64,000 nucleotides of DNA, taken from Phosphoribacter sp044220725 (GTDB lineage Bacteria; Actinomycetota; Actinomycetes; Actinomycetales; Dermatophilaceae). The notes under the pieces are model-generated. The model saw only the letters and a list, made by a program, of their open reading frames with translations. It ran no database searches and had not been told where the DNA came from. Position 1 is the stretch's first letter. Every line of letters starts with the position of its first letter. Positions 42,912-52,133 of this stretch are shown here, piece by piece. A program made the position numbers and the translations under genes. The stretch is taken from assembly GCA_044220725.1 (NCBI GenBank), contig JBGAQN010000002.1:1-64000 (forward strand), in the 5' to 3' direction.

Positions 42912-43331
42912 ATGATGTCCGACACGCAGCAGGCCGAGGTGGTCGACGAGGGATCGATCGCGCCCGACACCGTCGAGGTGAGCGCGCTGTTGTCCCACGA
43001 CCTCAACCACGTGTGGCATGTGCTGAGCACCAATGATGGTGTCGCGGCGTTCCTCGGCGAGGGCGCCAAGCTCGGTAACAAGGGCGAGCATTGGCGGGCC
43101 GTCGACGGCACGCACGGTGTCTGGCGCAGCTACCACCCCATGGAGCAGGTCCGGCTCTCGTGGCACGCCTCCGAAGACGCCCCCCGCTCGCTTGTAGACC
43201 TCCACCTGGACCCCCAGGGAGAGCAGACCTTCGTCTCTATCCGGCACGAGCACGTCGCTGGCGACCTCGACGCGATGAAAGCGCGCTGGTCCGAGGCCCT
43301 CGCGCGGCTGGACGCTGCCGCCGGGCACTGA
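42912..43331 (+). CDS. SRPBCC/AHSA1-like protein
   Basis: This encodes 139 residues starting MMSDTQQAEVVDEGSIAPDT. Features are VSALLSHDLNHVWHVLSTND near the start, then EQVRLSWHASEDAPRSLVDL and a final helix MKARWSEALARLDAAAG. This is the helix-grip fold used by AHSA1/START-like proteins to bind hydrophobic ligands. AGGAGG precedes the ATG at 42912 (42915 is possible). Ligand unknown. The frame remains open upstream to 42696 without conserved sequence. Confidence 0.72.
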   Translation: MMSDTQQAEVVDEGSIAPDTVEVSALLSHDLNHVWHVLSTNDGVAAFLGEGAKLGNKGEHWRAVDGTHGVWRSYHPMEQVRLSWHASEDAPRSLVDLHLDPQGEQTFVSIRHEHVAGDLDAMKARWSEALARLDAAAGH

Positions 43332-43451
43332 ACTCGACCGCGTCGGCGGGCCGCCGCTGGGTCGGCAGCACCAGAGTCGCTGTTTGCTCTCTGGCCACAC
43401 CCTGGTGGCCTGCTGTTGGCATGAGGCGCTGGGGACGGCACACTCGTCGTC

Positions 43452-45380
43452 GTGACCGTCGCAGCTGCCTCCACTCCCTCGAGCACACCTGGCTCCTCAG
43501 GCTCGACCACGGGCCCTGGTGGGCCGCTGCGCGTTCCGCCTTCACCTCGGTCGGGACTGCGTCGCTGGCTGCCCATCCTCACCTGGCTCCCGCACTACGA
43601 GCGGGGCTGGCTCAAGGACGACCTCCTGGCGGGGCTCAGCCTCACCGCGTTGCTCGTGCCGCAGGGGATGGCCTACGCCCAACTCGCAGGCCTTCCGCCG
43701 ATCACCGGGCTCTACACCTCGATCATGTGCCTTGTGGCGTATGCCGTATTCGGCCCGTCCCGGGTGCTCGTTCTGGGGCCGGACTCATCGCTCGGACCGA
43801 TGATCGCCGCCTCGATCTTGCCGCTGCTGGCATCGGGGGGCGACCCGGTCCGCGCCGTCGTCCTCGCCTCAGTCCAGTCGGTGCTCGTCGGCGTCTTCAT
43901 GATCGCCGCCGGAGCTGCCAAGCTCGGGTTCGTCGCCGACCTTCTGTCCAAGCCGACGATGGTCGGCTACATGAACGGTCTGGCGCTGACGATCCTCGTC
44001 GGACAGGTGCGCAAACTCTGCGGTTTCTCGATCGAGGCCGATGGGCTGCTCGGCGAGATCGTGGCCACAACGGAGAAGATCCTCGCCGGCGCGACGAACA
44101 TGTGGGCGTTGGGGATCGGTGTCCTCGCCCTGGTCGTCATGAAGGCGCTCCAGAAGGTGCTCCCGCGGGTCCCAGCCGTGCTGGTGGCCGTCATCATCGG
44201 CATCGCGGCATCCATGTCTTTCGATCTGCCCTCCAAAGGCGTCAAGGTGGTCGGAGATCTGCCGCAGGGGTTCCCCCCGTTGACGATCCCGTGGGTCTCC
44301 ATCGGTGACCTCGGCCTCTTGATCGCCGGTGCACTAGGGATCACCCTGGTTGCCCTTGCCGACACGATTTCGACGGCATCGGCATACGCCAGACGGACTG
44401 GACAGCCCGTGGACGGCAACCAGGAGATGGTCGGTATCGGTGCCGCCAACGTGCTCGCCGGCTTCTTCCAGGGCTTCGCAGTGAGCACGAGCGGCTCGCG
44501 GACCGCGGTGGCCTTCAAGGCCGGGGCTCGCAGCCAGGTCACCGGCCTCATGGGAGCGCTGGCCATTCTCGTGTTGCTCCTGGTCGCCCCGAACTTGTTG
44601 TCGGCCTTGCCGATGTCTGTCCTCGGCGCGATCGTCGTCATCGCCGCGTTCTCGCTCGCCGAAGTTGCTGCTGCGCGGAAGCTGTGGTCGCAACGTCGCG
44701 TGGAGTTCTGGTTGTCGATCGCTGCAACCCTTGCGGTGGCGGTGCTCGGAGTCTTGCCGGGCATCGGAGTTGCCGTCGGTCTCTCGATCCTCAACGTCTT
44801 CCGCCGGGCCTGGTGGCCCTACCAAGCGGTGCTGGGACGTGAGAAGGGCCACCCGGGCTACCACGACATCACCCACCGCCCCCGTCTGACCTCGATGCCG
44901 GGCCTGATCATCTTCCGATTCGACGCGCCCCTGTTCTTTGCCAACGCCCGGACCTTTGCCCAACAGGTGACTCGCTTGGCCTCGTCCGACCCGACGCCGA
45001 AGTGGATTCTCGTGGCCGGAGAGCCGATCTCGGACATCGACACCACGGCTGCCGACATGCTCGCCGAGCTGGTCGTCGACCTCGAGGAGCAAGGCACCAC
45101 CCTGGCGTTCGCCGAGCTCAAGAGCGTGGTCAAGGGCAAGTTGGAGGCCTACGAGCTCGACGAGGTGACCGAGAAGATCCTCTACTTCCCGACGCTGAAC
45201 GTCGCCGGGAAGGCCTACCGAGCCCAGTTCGGCACCGATTGGGGCGACACGGAGTTCCCGGCGATGTGGCCGCTTCCAGAGGGTGAGGTCACGGCGCTCG
45301 ATGACACCGAGACCGATGACATCGAGACCGAGGCCGCCAGCAGCGTGGCTCCCGGGGTGGCTGCGGGCACCGACAGCTAG
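43452..45380 (+). CDS. SulP family anion transporter with STAS domain
   Basis: This encodes 642 residues. The N-terminal region includes LLAGLSLTALLVPQGMAYAQ, the SulP signature, followed by about 12 hydrophobic segments. A cytoplasmic STAS domain occupies about residues 480-600 (LIIFRFDAPLFFANARTFAQ, ISDIDTTAADMLAELV). The family exchanges sulfate, bicarbonate or other anions across the membrane. The GTG start at 43452 is used. The last 25 residues are an acidic Asp/Glu/Thr tail. Confidence 0.9.
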   Translation: MTVAAASTPSSTPGSSGSTTGPGGPLRVPPSPRSGLRRWLPILTWLPHYERGWLKDDLLAGLSLTALLVPQGMAYAQLAGLPPITGLYTSIMCLVAYAVFGPSRVLVLGPDSSLGPMIAASILPLLASGGDPVRAVVLASVQSVLVGVFMIAAGAAKLGFVADLLSKPTMVGYMNGLALTILVGQVRKLCGFSIEADGLLGEIVATTEKILAGATNMWALGIGVLALVVMKALQKVLPRVPAVLVAVIIGIAASMSFDLPSKGVKVVGDLPQGFPPLTIPWVSIGDLGLLIAGALGITLVALADTISTASAYARRTGQPVDGNQEMVGIGAANVLAGFFQGFAVSTSGSRTAVAFKAGARSQVTGLMGALAILVLLLVAPNLLSALPMSVLGAIVVIAAFSLAEVAAARKLWSQRRVEFWLSIAATLAVAVLGVLPGIGVAVGLSILNVFRRAWWPYQAVLGREKGHPGYHDITHRPRLTSMPGLIIFRFDAPLFFANARTFAQQVTRLASSDPTPKWILVAGEPISDIDTTAADMLAELVVDLEEQGTTLAFAELKSVVKGKLEAYELDEVTEKILYFPTLNVAGKAYRAQFGTDWGDTEFPAMWPLPEGEVTALDDTETDDIETEAASSVAPGVAAGTDS

Positions 45381-45391
45381 AGTCCCCACTC

Positions 45392-46063
45392 ATGGCCCAC
45401 CTGCTCGCCGTCAATGTCGGCACCTTGCGCCCGGACGGCGACAGCGGAGGCCAGCCGACCGGCATACACAAGACTCCCGCTGCCGGACCGCAGGAGGTGC
45501 GCGACCCCGGCGACAAGCGGACTGGGCTCGGCAGCGGCCTGGTCGGGGACGTCGTCGGCGACCGCCGCCACCACGGCGGGTCCGATCAAGCGGTGTATGC
45601 CGTCGCGCACGAGGAACTCGCCCACTGGGCAGTCGAGATCGGCCGGCCGCTCCTCCCAGGCAGTTTCGGTGAGAACCTCACTACCGTGGGCCTGGACGTC
45701 GACGCTGCGCTCGTCGGGGAGATCTGGCGAATCGGCGATGTGGTCCGTCTCGAGGTGACCGGGCCCCGCATCCCATGCAGCACGTTTGCCAGGGCCATCG
45801 GGGAGCCGCACTGGGTCAAGCGGTTCGCCGACCGCGGCCGCACGGGGGCCTATCTGCGCGTGCTTACTCCAGGCCCGGTCCAGGCCGGCGATCCGGTCGT
45901 TGTCGAGCAACGACCGGAACATGAGATCACCGTCCCGGTGATGTTCCGCGCGCTCACCACCGAGCGGCACCTTCTCCCACGGTTGCAGGACATCGGGCCG
46001 ACCCTCAGCGAGGAAGGCCGCCGGGAACTCGCCGCGTATCGCGAGCGCCACCAATCCATGTGA
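45392..46063 (+). CDS. MOSC-domain protein (YiiM-like)
   Basis: This encodes 223 residues. PGSFGENLTTVGLDVDAALV and RIPCSTFARAIGEPHWV (conserved Cys) mark the MOSC domain, related to the C-terminal sulfur-carrying part of molybdenum cofactor sulfurase. The YiiM subgroup acts on N-hydroxylated compounds. It starts 12 bp after the SulP stop and is probably co-transcribed. Its stop codon TGA lies inside the CRP-type palindrome at 46059-46074. Confidence 0.87.
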   Translation: MAHLLAVNVGTLRPDGDSGGQPTGIHKTPAAGPQEVRDPGDKRTGLGSGLVGDVVGDRRHHGGSDQAVYAVAHEELAHWAVEIGRPLLPGSFGENLTTVGLDVDAALVGEIWRIGDVVRLEVTGPRIPCSTFARAIGEPHWVKRFADRGRTGAYLRVLTPGPVQAGDPVVVEQRPEHEITVPVMFRALTTERHLLPRLQDIGPTLSEEGRRELAAYRERHQSM

Positions 46064-46074
46064 TCTAGATCACG
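46059..46074. promoter_or_regulatory. CRP/GlxR-type operator
   Basis: TGTGATCTAGATCACG contains a perfect 14-bp palindrome (46060-46073) and matches the actinobacterial GlxR/CRP consensus TGTGANNTANNTCACA at all but the last specified base. It lies 82 bp before the DUF2892 gene and overlaps the MOSC stop codon. Regulation by a cAMP-binding regulator is inference. Confidence 0.65.
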
Positions 46075-46155
46075 CCCTGAGGCTGTCACCATCTGGCGCC
46101 TTGCGCCGTCCATGCGACGTTCGACACTCACCGCCAACGAAGGACACGACTCACC

Positions 46156-46356
46156 ATGAAGCTCAACGTCGGCAGCACCGACCGGATGATCCGCATCGTC
46201 ATCGCCGTCGTCGCCGCGATCCTCGCCCTCACCGTGGCCAAGGGCGCCCTCGCCATCGTCCTGTGGATCGTCGCCGCCATCATGCTGGTCACGGGCGTGG
46301 TCCGGGTCTGCCCGCTCTACCTGCCGTTCAAGATCAGCACCAACAAGAACTCCTGA
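46156..46356 (+). CDS. DUF2892 (YgaP-like) small membrane protein
   Basis: This encodes 66 residues starting MKLNVGSTDRMIRIVIAVVA. The NVGxxDRxIRIxxG-type opening followed by two hydrophobic segments and VCPLYLPFKISTNK is the DUF2892 family, often fused to or near rhodaneses. The role is unknown. The probable CRP-type site upstream and the hairpin downstream suggest a single-gene transcription unit. Confidence 0.88.
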   Translation: MKLNVGSTDRMIRIVIAVVAAILALTVAKGALAIVLWIVAAIMLVTGVVRVCPLYLPFKISTNKNS

Positions 46357-46377
46357 ACCCCGGGCCATCGGCCCTCC

Positions 46378-46427
46378 GTATGCCGTCCGTTCCGGCCCAC
46401 TGACCAAGGCCGGGACGGACGGCATAC
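46378..46427. terminator. Long hairpin built from two host heptamers
   Basis: GTATGCCGTCC...CCGGCC (46378-46396) pairs with GGCCGG...GGACGGCATAC (46408-46427) across an approximately 11-nt loop, with a 3-nt internal mismatch. The arms start and end with the host GTATGCC motif. It follows the DUF2892 stop and ends 9 bp before the sigma factor ATG, so it is likely to terminate the former and could mask the latter's start. Confidence 0.65.
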
Positions 46428-46436
46428 CGTTGTCGC

Positions 46437-47228
46437 ATGGGCCTCACCCACGACGACATCACCGCCGCCGTCCCGGGTCTGCTGCGCTACGCGCGCGTGC
46501 TCACCAAGGACTCAGCCACTGCCGAAGACCTTGTCCAAGACACCGTGGTCCGCGCCCTGGAACGCGGGCATGATTTCCGCGGCGACTCCTCCCCCGACAC
46601 CTGGCTGCACCGGATCCTGCACCATCGCTTCATCGATCTGGTTCGGGCCGACCGCAGCGATCCGACCGACGCGGAAGACCTAGCTGAACGAGTCGAGCTG
46701 AGTTGGCGCGATGACGCCTACACCGTCGATGCCGAGACCGTCGTCCTGAGGGCTGAGAAAGCCGAGGAGTTGCGGGACGCGATCATCCACCTGCCGGCCA
46801 CCTACCGATCTGCGGTCGTCCTGCACGACGTGCAGGGCCGCACGGCCGCGACAGTCGCTGACATCCAGGAGGTTTCGCTCGCCGCCGCCAAACAGCGCAT
46901 CAGCCGAGCGCGCGCCATGCTGGTCACCCACCTGGCCCGCGGGACCGAGCGCAGGGCCGCCTTGGCGGGAATCCCGTTGCGCTGCTGGGATGCCCGCTCC
47001 CGAGTGAGTGACTACCTGGACGGGGATCTCGACCTGGGCACCCGCAGCGCGCTCGAGGCCCACCTCGCGTCGTGCCCCACCTGCCCCGCCCTGTATGCCG
47101 GCCTGGTCGGCGTGCGGGCGGCGCTGGGCGCCCTGCGCGATCCGGACACGGTCGTCCCGCCCGCCCTGGCCGATCGACTGCGCGCAGCCGCCACGGCTAG
47201 CGACCACCCTCAGGCCTTCGGCTCATGA
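46437..47228 (+). CDS. ECF sigma factor fused to an anti-sigma-type zinc finger (zf-HC2)
   Basis: This encodes 263 residues. Region 2 (DLVQDTVVRALERGHDFRGD...DTWLHRILHHRFIDLVRAD) and region 4 (VADIQEVSLAAAKQRISRAR) form a complete ECF sigma factor. After about residue 175, RCWDARSRVSDYLDGDLDLG, LEAHLASCPTCPAL matches the HxxxCxxC zinc anti-sigma domain, so activator and inhibitor appear on one chain. It starts just after a large hairpin. Its stop overlaps the ATG of the GH1 gene by four bases, which ties sigma and glycosidase expression together. Confidence 0.85.
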   Translation: MGLTHDDITAAVPGLLRYARVLTKDSATAEDLVQDTVVRALERGHDFRGDSSPDTWLHRILHHRFIDLVRADRSDPTDAEDLAERVELSWRDDAYTVDAETVVLRAEKAEELRDAIIHLPATYRSAVVLHDVQGRTAATVADIQEVSLAAAKQRISRARAMLVTHLARGTERRAALAGIPLRCWDARSRVSDYLDGDLDLGTRSALEAHLASCPTCPALYAGLVGVRAALGALRDPDTVVPPALADRLRAAATASDHPQAFGS

Positions 47229-48544
47229 GCGCCCCCGCTGACGACGGTCGGTCCGACGCCTCGCCAGGCTCGGTATCCCCAGAGGGCTTTTCCCTCGACG
47301 GCATATTGCTCGGGGTGGCGACTGCGGCCACCCAGATCGAGGGGGGCTGTGCATCCACCAACTGGGCCGACTGGGCCCGAACCCCCGGCCACATCGCCGA
47401 CGGCTCCAGCCCCGTCCGGGCCACCGATCACTGGAACCGCTGGCGAGAGGACACCGAGCTCATGGCCCAGCTCGGCATTCAGACCTACCGGCTCGGGGTC
47501 GAGTGGGCTCGACTCGAGCCACAGCCGGGAAGGTTCGATGGCGATGCCTTTCAGCATTATCGGGACGAGTTGACTCTGTTGCGTGACAAGGGAATCCGCC
47601 CCTTGCTCACCTTGCATCACTTCAACAACCCGCGCTGGTTCGAGTCGATGGGAGCCTTCGAGCACCCCGATTGCGTGCCGATTTTCCTTCGCTTCGTCGC
47701 CCGGGTCGTCAACGAGCTCGGTGACCTTGTCGAGGACTGGTGCACGATCAACGAACCGAACGTCTATGCGACGTTTGGCTACTTCTACGGCACCTTCCCG
47801 CCCGGCGTGCGGTCACTTCCCCGCACGGTTCGGGTGATGACCAATCTCGCGCATGCCCACGTCACGGCATACGACCTCATCCACGCTCTGCGCCCGGGGA
47901 AGGCGACCCGCGTCGGGTTTGCCATGCACCTGCGCGTCTTTGACCCAGCCAACTCCGCCAGCCCGATGCTGCGCGGGCTGGCCCGGGCGCAAGAGCGGCT
48001 GTTTCAAGGGATCCTCACCGAGGCGCTGTGCACCGGCCGATTCGGTATGCCGCTGCGCCGCCCCGTCGGAGTGCATCCCGGCCGCTATTACGACTATCTC
48101 GGGATCAACTACTACTCCCGGACCTGGGTCAGCCGCTTCGGGGACGCCACCAGACCGGGCGCCGAGGTCAACGATCTGGGCTGGGAGATCTACCCCGAGG
48201 GCCTGGCCCGCGTGGCTCGGTGGGCCTACGACCGCTGGCCAGCGCCGATCTGGGTCACCGAAAACGGGACGTGTGACAACACCGACCGATTCCGAGCGCA
48301 GTTCGTTCGCGATCATCTCGAGGTGGTCGCGGCCGGCCGGGCTACTGGGTTGCCGTTCGAGCGCTACTACCACTGGTGTTTCGTCGACAACTGGGAATGG
48401 GCCGAAGGCGAGGTGCCCCGGTTCGGTCTCGTCGGTCTCGACTACGACACGCAGGAGCGGTCGATCAAGGGCAGCGGCCGCTTCTATGCCGAGGTCATCG
48501 CGGCTGGCGCCGTCACGCCCGAGCTTGAGGGCCGTTACCGGTGA
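47225..48544 (+). CDS. GH1 family beta-glycosidase
   Basis: This encodes 439 residues. TINEPN places the acid/base Glu at 177 and TENG the nucleophile Glu at 346. LGVATAATQIEGG near the N-terminus and WCFVDNWEWAEG near the C-terminus are family signatures. No signal peptide is visible, so it is probably cytoplasmic. It is likely to hydrolyse beta-glucosides or related sugars. It is translationally coupled to the ECF sigma gene. Its last 32 bp overlap the 3' end of the convergent amidohydrolase gene. Confidence 0.92.
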   Translation: MSAPADDGRSDASPGSVSPEGFSLDGILLGVATAATQIEGGCASTNWADWARTPGHIADGSSPVRATDHWNRWREDTELMAQLGIQTYRLGVEWARLEPQPGRFDGDAFQHYRDELTLLRDKGIRPLLTLHHFNNPRWFESMGAFEHPDCVPIFLRFVARVVNELGDLVEDWCTINEPNVYATFGYFYGTFPPGVRSLPRTVRVMTNLAHAHVTAYDLIHALRPGKATRVGFAMHLRVFDPANSASPMLRGLARAQERLFQGILTEALCTGRFGMPLRRPVGVHPGRYYDYLGINYYSRTWVSRFGDATRPGAEVNDLGWEIYPEGLARVARWAYDRWPAPIWVTENGTCDNTDRFRAQFVRDHLEVVAAGRATGLPFERYYHWCFVDNWEWAEGEVPRFGLVGLDYDTQERSIKGSGRFYAEVIAAGAVTPELEGRYR

Positions 48545-50243
48545 GATAGGTCAGCCGACCGGCCAGGTAGGTAGCGGCAATTGGCATGGCTCGCAATCGC
48601 TGGGCCGCCGCAGCGCTTAGCTCGGCCCTGAGCCCCGCCCCCTCGGGACCCGCCGCATCGACACGTGACCCACCGGAGCCAGTCTCAGCCGAAGCGAGCG
48701 GGTCGGCGTCGAGCAGGACGAGGTCAGCGCGACTACCCACGCGAAGAGTCGTCTGCCCATCGGTGCTCGCCGCCAGCGCCTGTGCCACCGTCAACGCCTC
48801 GCCGGCATTCCAGGGCGCTCGCTCGTCGGCGCTGCGGTGGACTGCCGCCGCCATGGCCAGCCAAGGGTCTAGCGGCGACACGGGCGCATCCGATCCCAGC
48901 AGCACAGCCACCCCCGCCTGCAGCATCGACCGCAAGGGAAAGCACCGGTCGGCACGGTCGGGCCAACATCGCGCCGTGACGTCTCGGTCGTCGAGCAGGT
49001 GCGCCGGCTGAACACTTGCGCCCACGCCGAGGTGGGCCATCCGGACGATGTCGGGCCGTCGCATCAACTGGGCATGCTCGATCGTCCCGGTCGCTCCGGC
49101 AGCCCCGAAGACGTCCAAGGCCTGTGCGACGGCCGCGTCGCCGATGGCGTGAATCGCCATCCGCAGGCCTCCGTCCGTCGCCTGTCGGGTCAGCTCCAGC
49201 AGCTCGCCCGCGCTGACGTTCGCCACGCCGCACGGATCGGCGAGGTCGGGAAGGTCGGGCGCATCGGCATACGGATGATCGCACCAGGCCGTCCGCGTGT
49301 TGAGCGAGCCGTCCGAGATCACCTTGAGTGGTCCCATCCGCACCAGGCCGCCGGTGTCGCCGAGGACGTCGCCGCTGCGCAGCCCGGCCGCCAACACGGC
49401 CGCCAGCCGATCCGGATACACCGCGACCCGCACCCGCAGGTCCCGGACCCCGGCCGCGAATCGGGCTGGCCAGTCGAGGAATCCGTCGCCGAACTCCATG
49501 TCCCCGACGCCGACGATCCCCAAGGCCGCGGCCCGCGCCACCGCCGTCCGGTATGCCGTTTGTCTGGCTTCCCGCGGCCCGGGCAGGTCGGTCAACCGGG
49601 CCCAGACCGGATACCAGGCGTTCTCCGTGAGCACCCCGCCAGCGGGGGCAGCGCCGGTGTGGCCAGCGCCGGTGTGGCCAGCGCCGGTGTGGCCAGCGCC
49701 GGTGTGGCCAGGGTCGGGCGAGCCAGCGCCGAGCAGGGCGAGCGCCGCCGAGTTGAGCCACCCGTTGTGCCCGTCGCCGCTGACCAGCGCCACCGGGTGA
49801 CGCCCCGACACCGCGTCGAGTTCGGCGACCGTCGGCTGCCTGGCCCAGGTCGCGCTGCGATGCCCGAAGCCGACGACGACGCTGTCCAGGTCGCTCGGTG
49901 GGAGCTGGCGGATGTGGTGTCGAATCCGTTCGGTCACTGCCTCCGGGCTGATGGTGCCGGACATGTCGACCCGACCCAAGGTGTCGGCCCACTGGGCGAG
50001 ATGGACGTGGTGATCCCAGAGCCCTGGGATTGCCCACCGCCCTTGGGCGTCATGTGTGTCGGCGTCGTCGGGTCCGGCCCGCAACTCGCCGGTCGGTGCG
50101 ACGGCGACGATTCGTCCGCCCGCCATCCGCAGGTCCACGGGAGCGTCCGGTGCAGGGACGCCGCCGACCGGAACAAGCCGCACGTTGCGCACGAGCACCG
50201 TCGGCGCACAGTCGGTGCTCGGGGCCTTGGTGGCCATAGTCAT
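48513..50243 (-). CDS. YtcJ-like amidohydrolase
   Basis: This encodes 576 residues. WAIPGLWDHHVHLAQWADTL has the HxH metal motif, with further metal ligands in AIHAIGDAAV and EHAQLMRRPD. LLGSDAPVSPLDPWLAM supplies the final Asp. This is the amidohydrolase-3 (YtcJ) family with unknown substrate. A 15-bp tandem repeat (about 49657-49711) encodes four Gly-His-Thr-Gly-Ala units in a surface loop. ATG 50237 is an alternative start. Confidence 0.88.
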   Translation of the reverse strand: MTMATKAPSTDCAPTVLVRNVRLVPVGGVPAPDAPVDLRMAGGRIVAVAPTGELRAGPDDADTHDAQGRWAIPGLWDHHVHLAQWADTLGRVDMSGTISPEAVTERIRHHIRQLPPSDLDSVVVGFGHRSATWARQPTVAELDAVSGRHPVALVSGDGHNGWLNSAALALLGAGSPDPGHTGAGHTGAGHTGAGHTGAAPAGGVLTENAWYPVWARLTDLPGPREARQTAYRTAVARAAALGIVGVGDMEFGDGFLDWPARFAAGVRDLRVRVAVYPDRLAAVLAAGLRSGDVLGDTGGLVRMGPLKVISDGSLNTRTAWCDHPYADAPDLPDLADPCGVANVSAGELLELTRQATDGGLRMAIHAIGDAAVAQALDVFGAAGATGTIEHAQLMRRPDIVRMAHLGVGASVQPAHLLDDRDVTARCWPDRADRCFPLRSMLQAGVAVLLGSDAPVSPLDPWLAMAAAVHRSADERAPWNAGEALTVAQALAASTDGQTTLRVGSRADLVLLDADPLASAETGSGGSRVDAAGPEGAGLRAELSAAAAQRLRAMPIAATYLAGRLTYLTGNGPQARA

Positions 50244-50335
50244 CGCGGCAGCCTCTCCCAGGTCTGGTGGACCGAGCCGACGCTAGTCCATGTCAGACTT
50301 CGGGGAACGCGAAGACCGCCGCAGGGAGGATGCCG

Positions 50336-51052
50336 ATGTCGCCGCGAACCACGATGCAGATATCGCCGCGAACCACACAGCCGATGTCGCCGCGACCCAC
50401 ACAGTCGGCCGCCCATGTCGCTGGCTTGGGGAGGCGAGTTCTCGCGTCGACCACGCTTGCGGCCGCTCTCGTCCTTGCAGCCCTGGGCGGCTGTTCAGCG
50501 CCCACCGGCACCCAGGCGCCGACGCCGAGCGGCACCGCAGCTCCCAGCGGTGGAGCCGCGGGCTCGCGGACCGCCACCCCAGCAGGCACACCCCGGTCAA
50601 CCGGCTCTCAGCCAGCGCCGAACCCCTATCCGAGCGACGTGCCGGAGGAGGCCCGGGCCGACACCCAGGCGGGCGCGGTGGCGTTCGTCCGGCACTTCTT
50701 CGCGAAGGTCAACGCCAGCTACGCCACCGGGCAGACCGGCCTCCTGCGCCCGCTGACGACGACCCGGTGCAGCGCCTGCCCGAGCGTTGAGGCCGGCATT
50801 GCCGCGGCGTTGGGGCCGGGGCGGCATACCGTGAGCGAGCCGATGCTGCTGCGTGAGGTGACCCCAAGCAACGAGCCCAGGCGGGTCGGCGAGACGCTCG
50901 TGGACGTGCTGTTCACCCTGCGCCCGACCAAACTCGTCGACGCCTCCGGGGCACCGGCCGGAGCATTGAAGGAGGTGCGCGGAATCTATCTGGTGTCCGT
51001 GGTCCGCGACACTGCTGGGTGGCGCGTCGACGGAATCACCTTGATGCAGTAG
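50336..51052 (+). CDS. DUF6318-like lipoprotein
   Basis: This encodes 238 residues. After a repetitive N-terminus with SPRTT-type repeats, RRVLASTTLAAALVLAALGG then CSAPTG forms a lipoprotein signal with its Cys. A Thr/Pro/Ser-rich spacer leads to a compact domain (AGAVAFVRHFFAKVNASYAT...CSACPSVEAGI), matching DUF6318 of actinobacterial lipoproteins. GGAGG precedes ATG 50336 at good spacing; a later Met within the repeats could also be the start. The role is unknown. Confidence 0.72.
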   Translation: MSPRTTMQISPRTTQPMSPRPTQSAAHVAGLGRRVLASTTLAAALVLAALGGCSAPTGTQAPTPSGTAAPSGGAAGSRTATPAGTPRSTGSQPAPNPYPSDVPEEARADTQAGAVAFVRHFFAKVNASYATGQTGLLRPLTTTRCSACPSVEAGIAAALGPGRHTVSEPMLLREVTPSNEPRRVGETLVDVLFTLRPTKLVDASGAPAGALKEVRGIYLVSVVRDTAGWRVDGITLMQ

Positions 51053-51157
51053 CAGGCCCGAGGAACAAGCAGACAGGTGTCCGGGGCCACGGACCGGCCC
51101 CGGACACCCGCGACGATGCTTCCGGGCTGCGCCGCAGTCGCTCAGCGCAGCGTGGTC

Positions 51158-51985
51158 TCAACTGCCATAGAGCGCGCGAACACCGATGCGGTCCTGTTCG
51201 GTCATGCTCAGGTCGGTCGAGCTGCCGTTGCACTGCGGGTAGTGCATGATCGAGGCCCGGTCGTAGGGAGTCAGCGGACGCCAGTTGTTGTCCTCAAAGC
51301 ACGTGCCGGCCTCGGGCCGAGTGTGCTCGTGGCGGAACCCGAGCACGTGACCGAGTTCGTGACCCATGATGTTGCCCGGCGTCCACGAGCCCGAGTTATA
51401 GAGCGAGGTCGCGTTGACCAAGATGTTGCGCCCGCGCTTGGACGTGCTGGGGAAGAACGCCCGAGCGATGTATTGGGTCGTGGTCGTCGGCTCGACAGAG
51501 AAGACGACGCTCGAGTTGCGAGTGGTGCAAGCACCGTCCTGCGCGGGGACGTAGGTGAAGTTGACCTTGGTCGTGGCGGCCTCCCACAAGCCGGTTCCCG
51601 CGGCCATGGCGGTGACCACTCTGGCGTGGTTGGTTCCGAACTTCGTGCTGACGCAGTACGTGAGGTTGAGCGCTTGGCTTGCCGACCACTTGTCGTCGAC
51701 CCCGCGGACCCGGTTGACGATGAGCCCGTCGATCGGGTCGTGGCGAGAGGCGAATCGCTGCGAGTCGGTCATCCGATCGTAGAGCTCGCGCAAGTCCCCG
51801 ACGTCGTATGCCGGCTCGTCACCGTTCACGACATAGACCGCGTCCTCGTCCTGGTAGGTCGACGCGACGAACTCGTGGAAGCTCGGGACGGGAAAGTCCC
51901 CGGCGGAGGCCGAGGTGGCCGTGATCGACAGGGCAACGGCGGCGGTCGTGACCAACGCCAAGGCGCGCATGGGTTTGTGCTGCAT
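51158..51985 (-). CDS. Secreted metzincin-type zinc metalloprotease
   Basis: This encodes 275 residues with a signal peptide (MRALALVTTAAVALSITATSASA). The active site is HELGHVLGFRHEH, a full HExxHxxGxxHEH, with the Met-turn in ASIMHYPQC. TYCVSTKFG, ACTTRN and EAGTCFED contribute cysteines that may pair. It is probably an extracellular metzincin protease related to the M12/M57 groups. AAAGGAG precedes the ATG. The last residues, DRIGVRALYGS, are typical of the family end. Confidence 0.88.
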   Translation of the reverse strand: MQHKPMRALALVTTAAVALSITATSASAGDFPVPSFHEFVASTYQDEDAVYVVNGDEPAYDVGDLRELYDRMTDSQRFASRHDPIDGLIVNRVRGVDDKWSASQALNLTYCVSTKFGTNHARVVTAMAAGTGLWEAATTKVNFTYVPAQDGACTTRNSSVVFSVEPTTTTQYIARAFFPSTSKRGRNILVNATSLYNSGSWTPGNIMGHELGHVLGFRHEHTRPEAGTCFEDNNWRPLTPYDRASIMHYPQCNGSSTDLSMTEQDRIGVRALYGS

Positions 51986-52133
51986 TCGGGCTCCTTTGAC
52001 GGATGCCCCGGCCGCTCCATGTCACGACCGAGGGAGAGATGTCGTCACGCTAGGCCGTCGATGATCTGAATATCCTCCCGGGAAACCCAAGAAAGGGTAA
52101 AGGATGCCCACCCGATGACCGATACAGCCGTTT

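Noticed and set aside
48999..50756. 585-codon plus-strand open frame
   Set aside because: It is antisense to the amidohydrolase and shows no protein-like composition; the amidohydrolase has its metal motifs.
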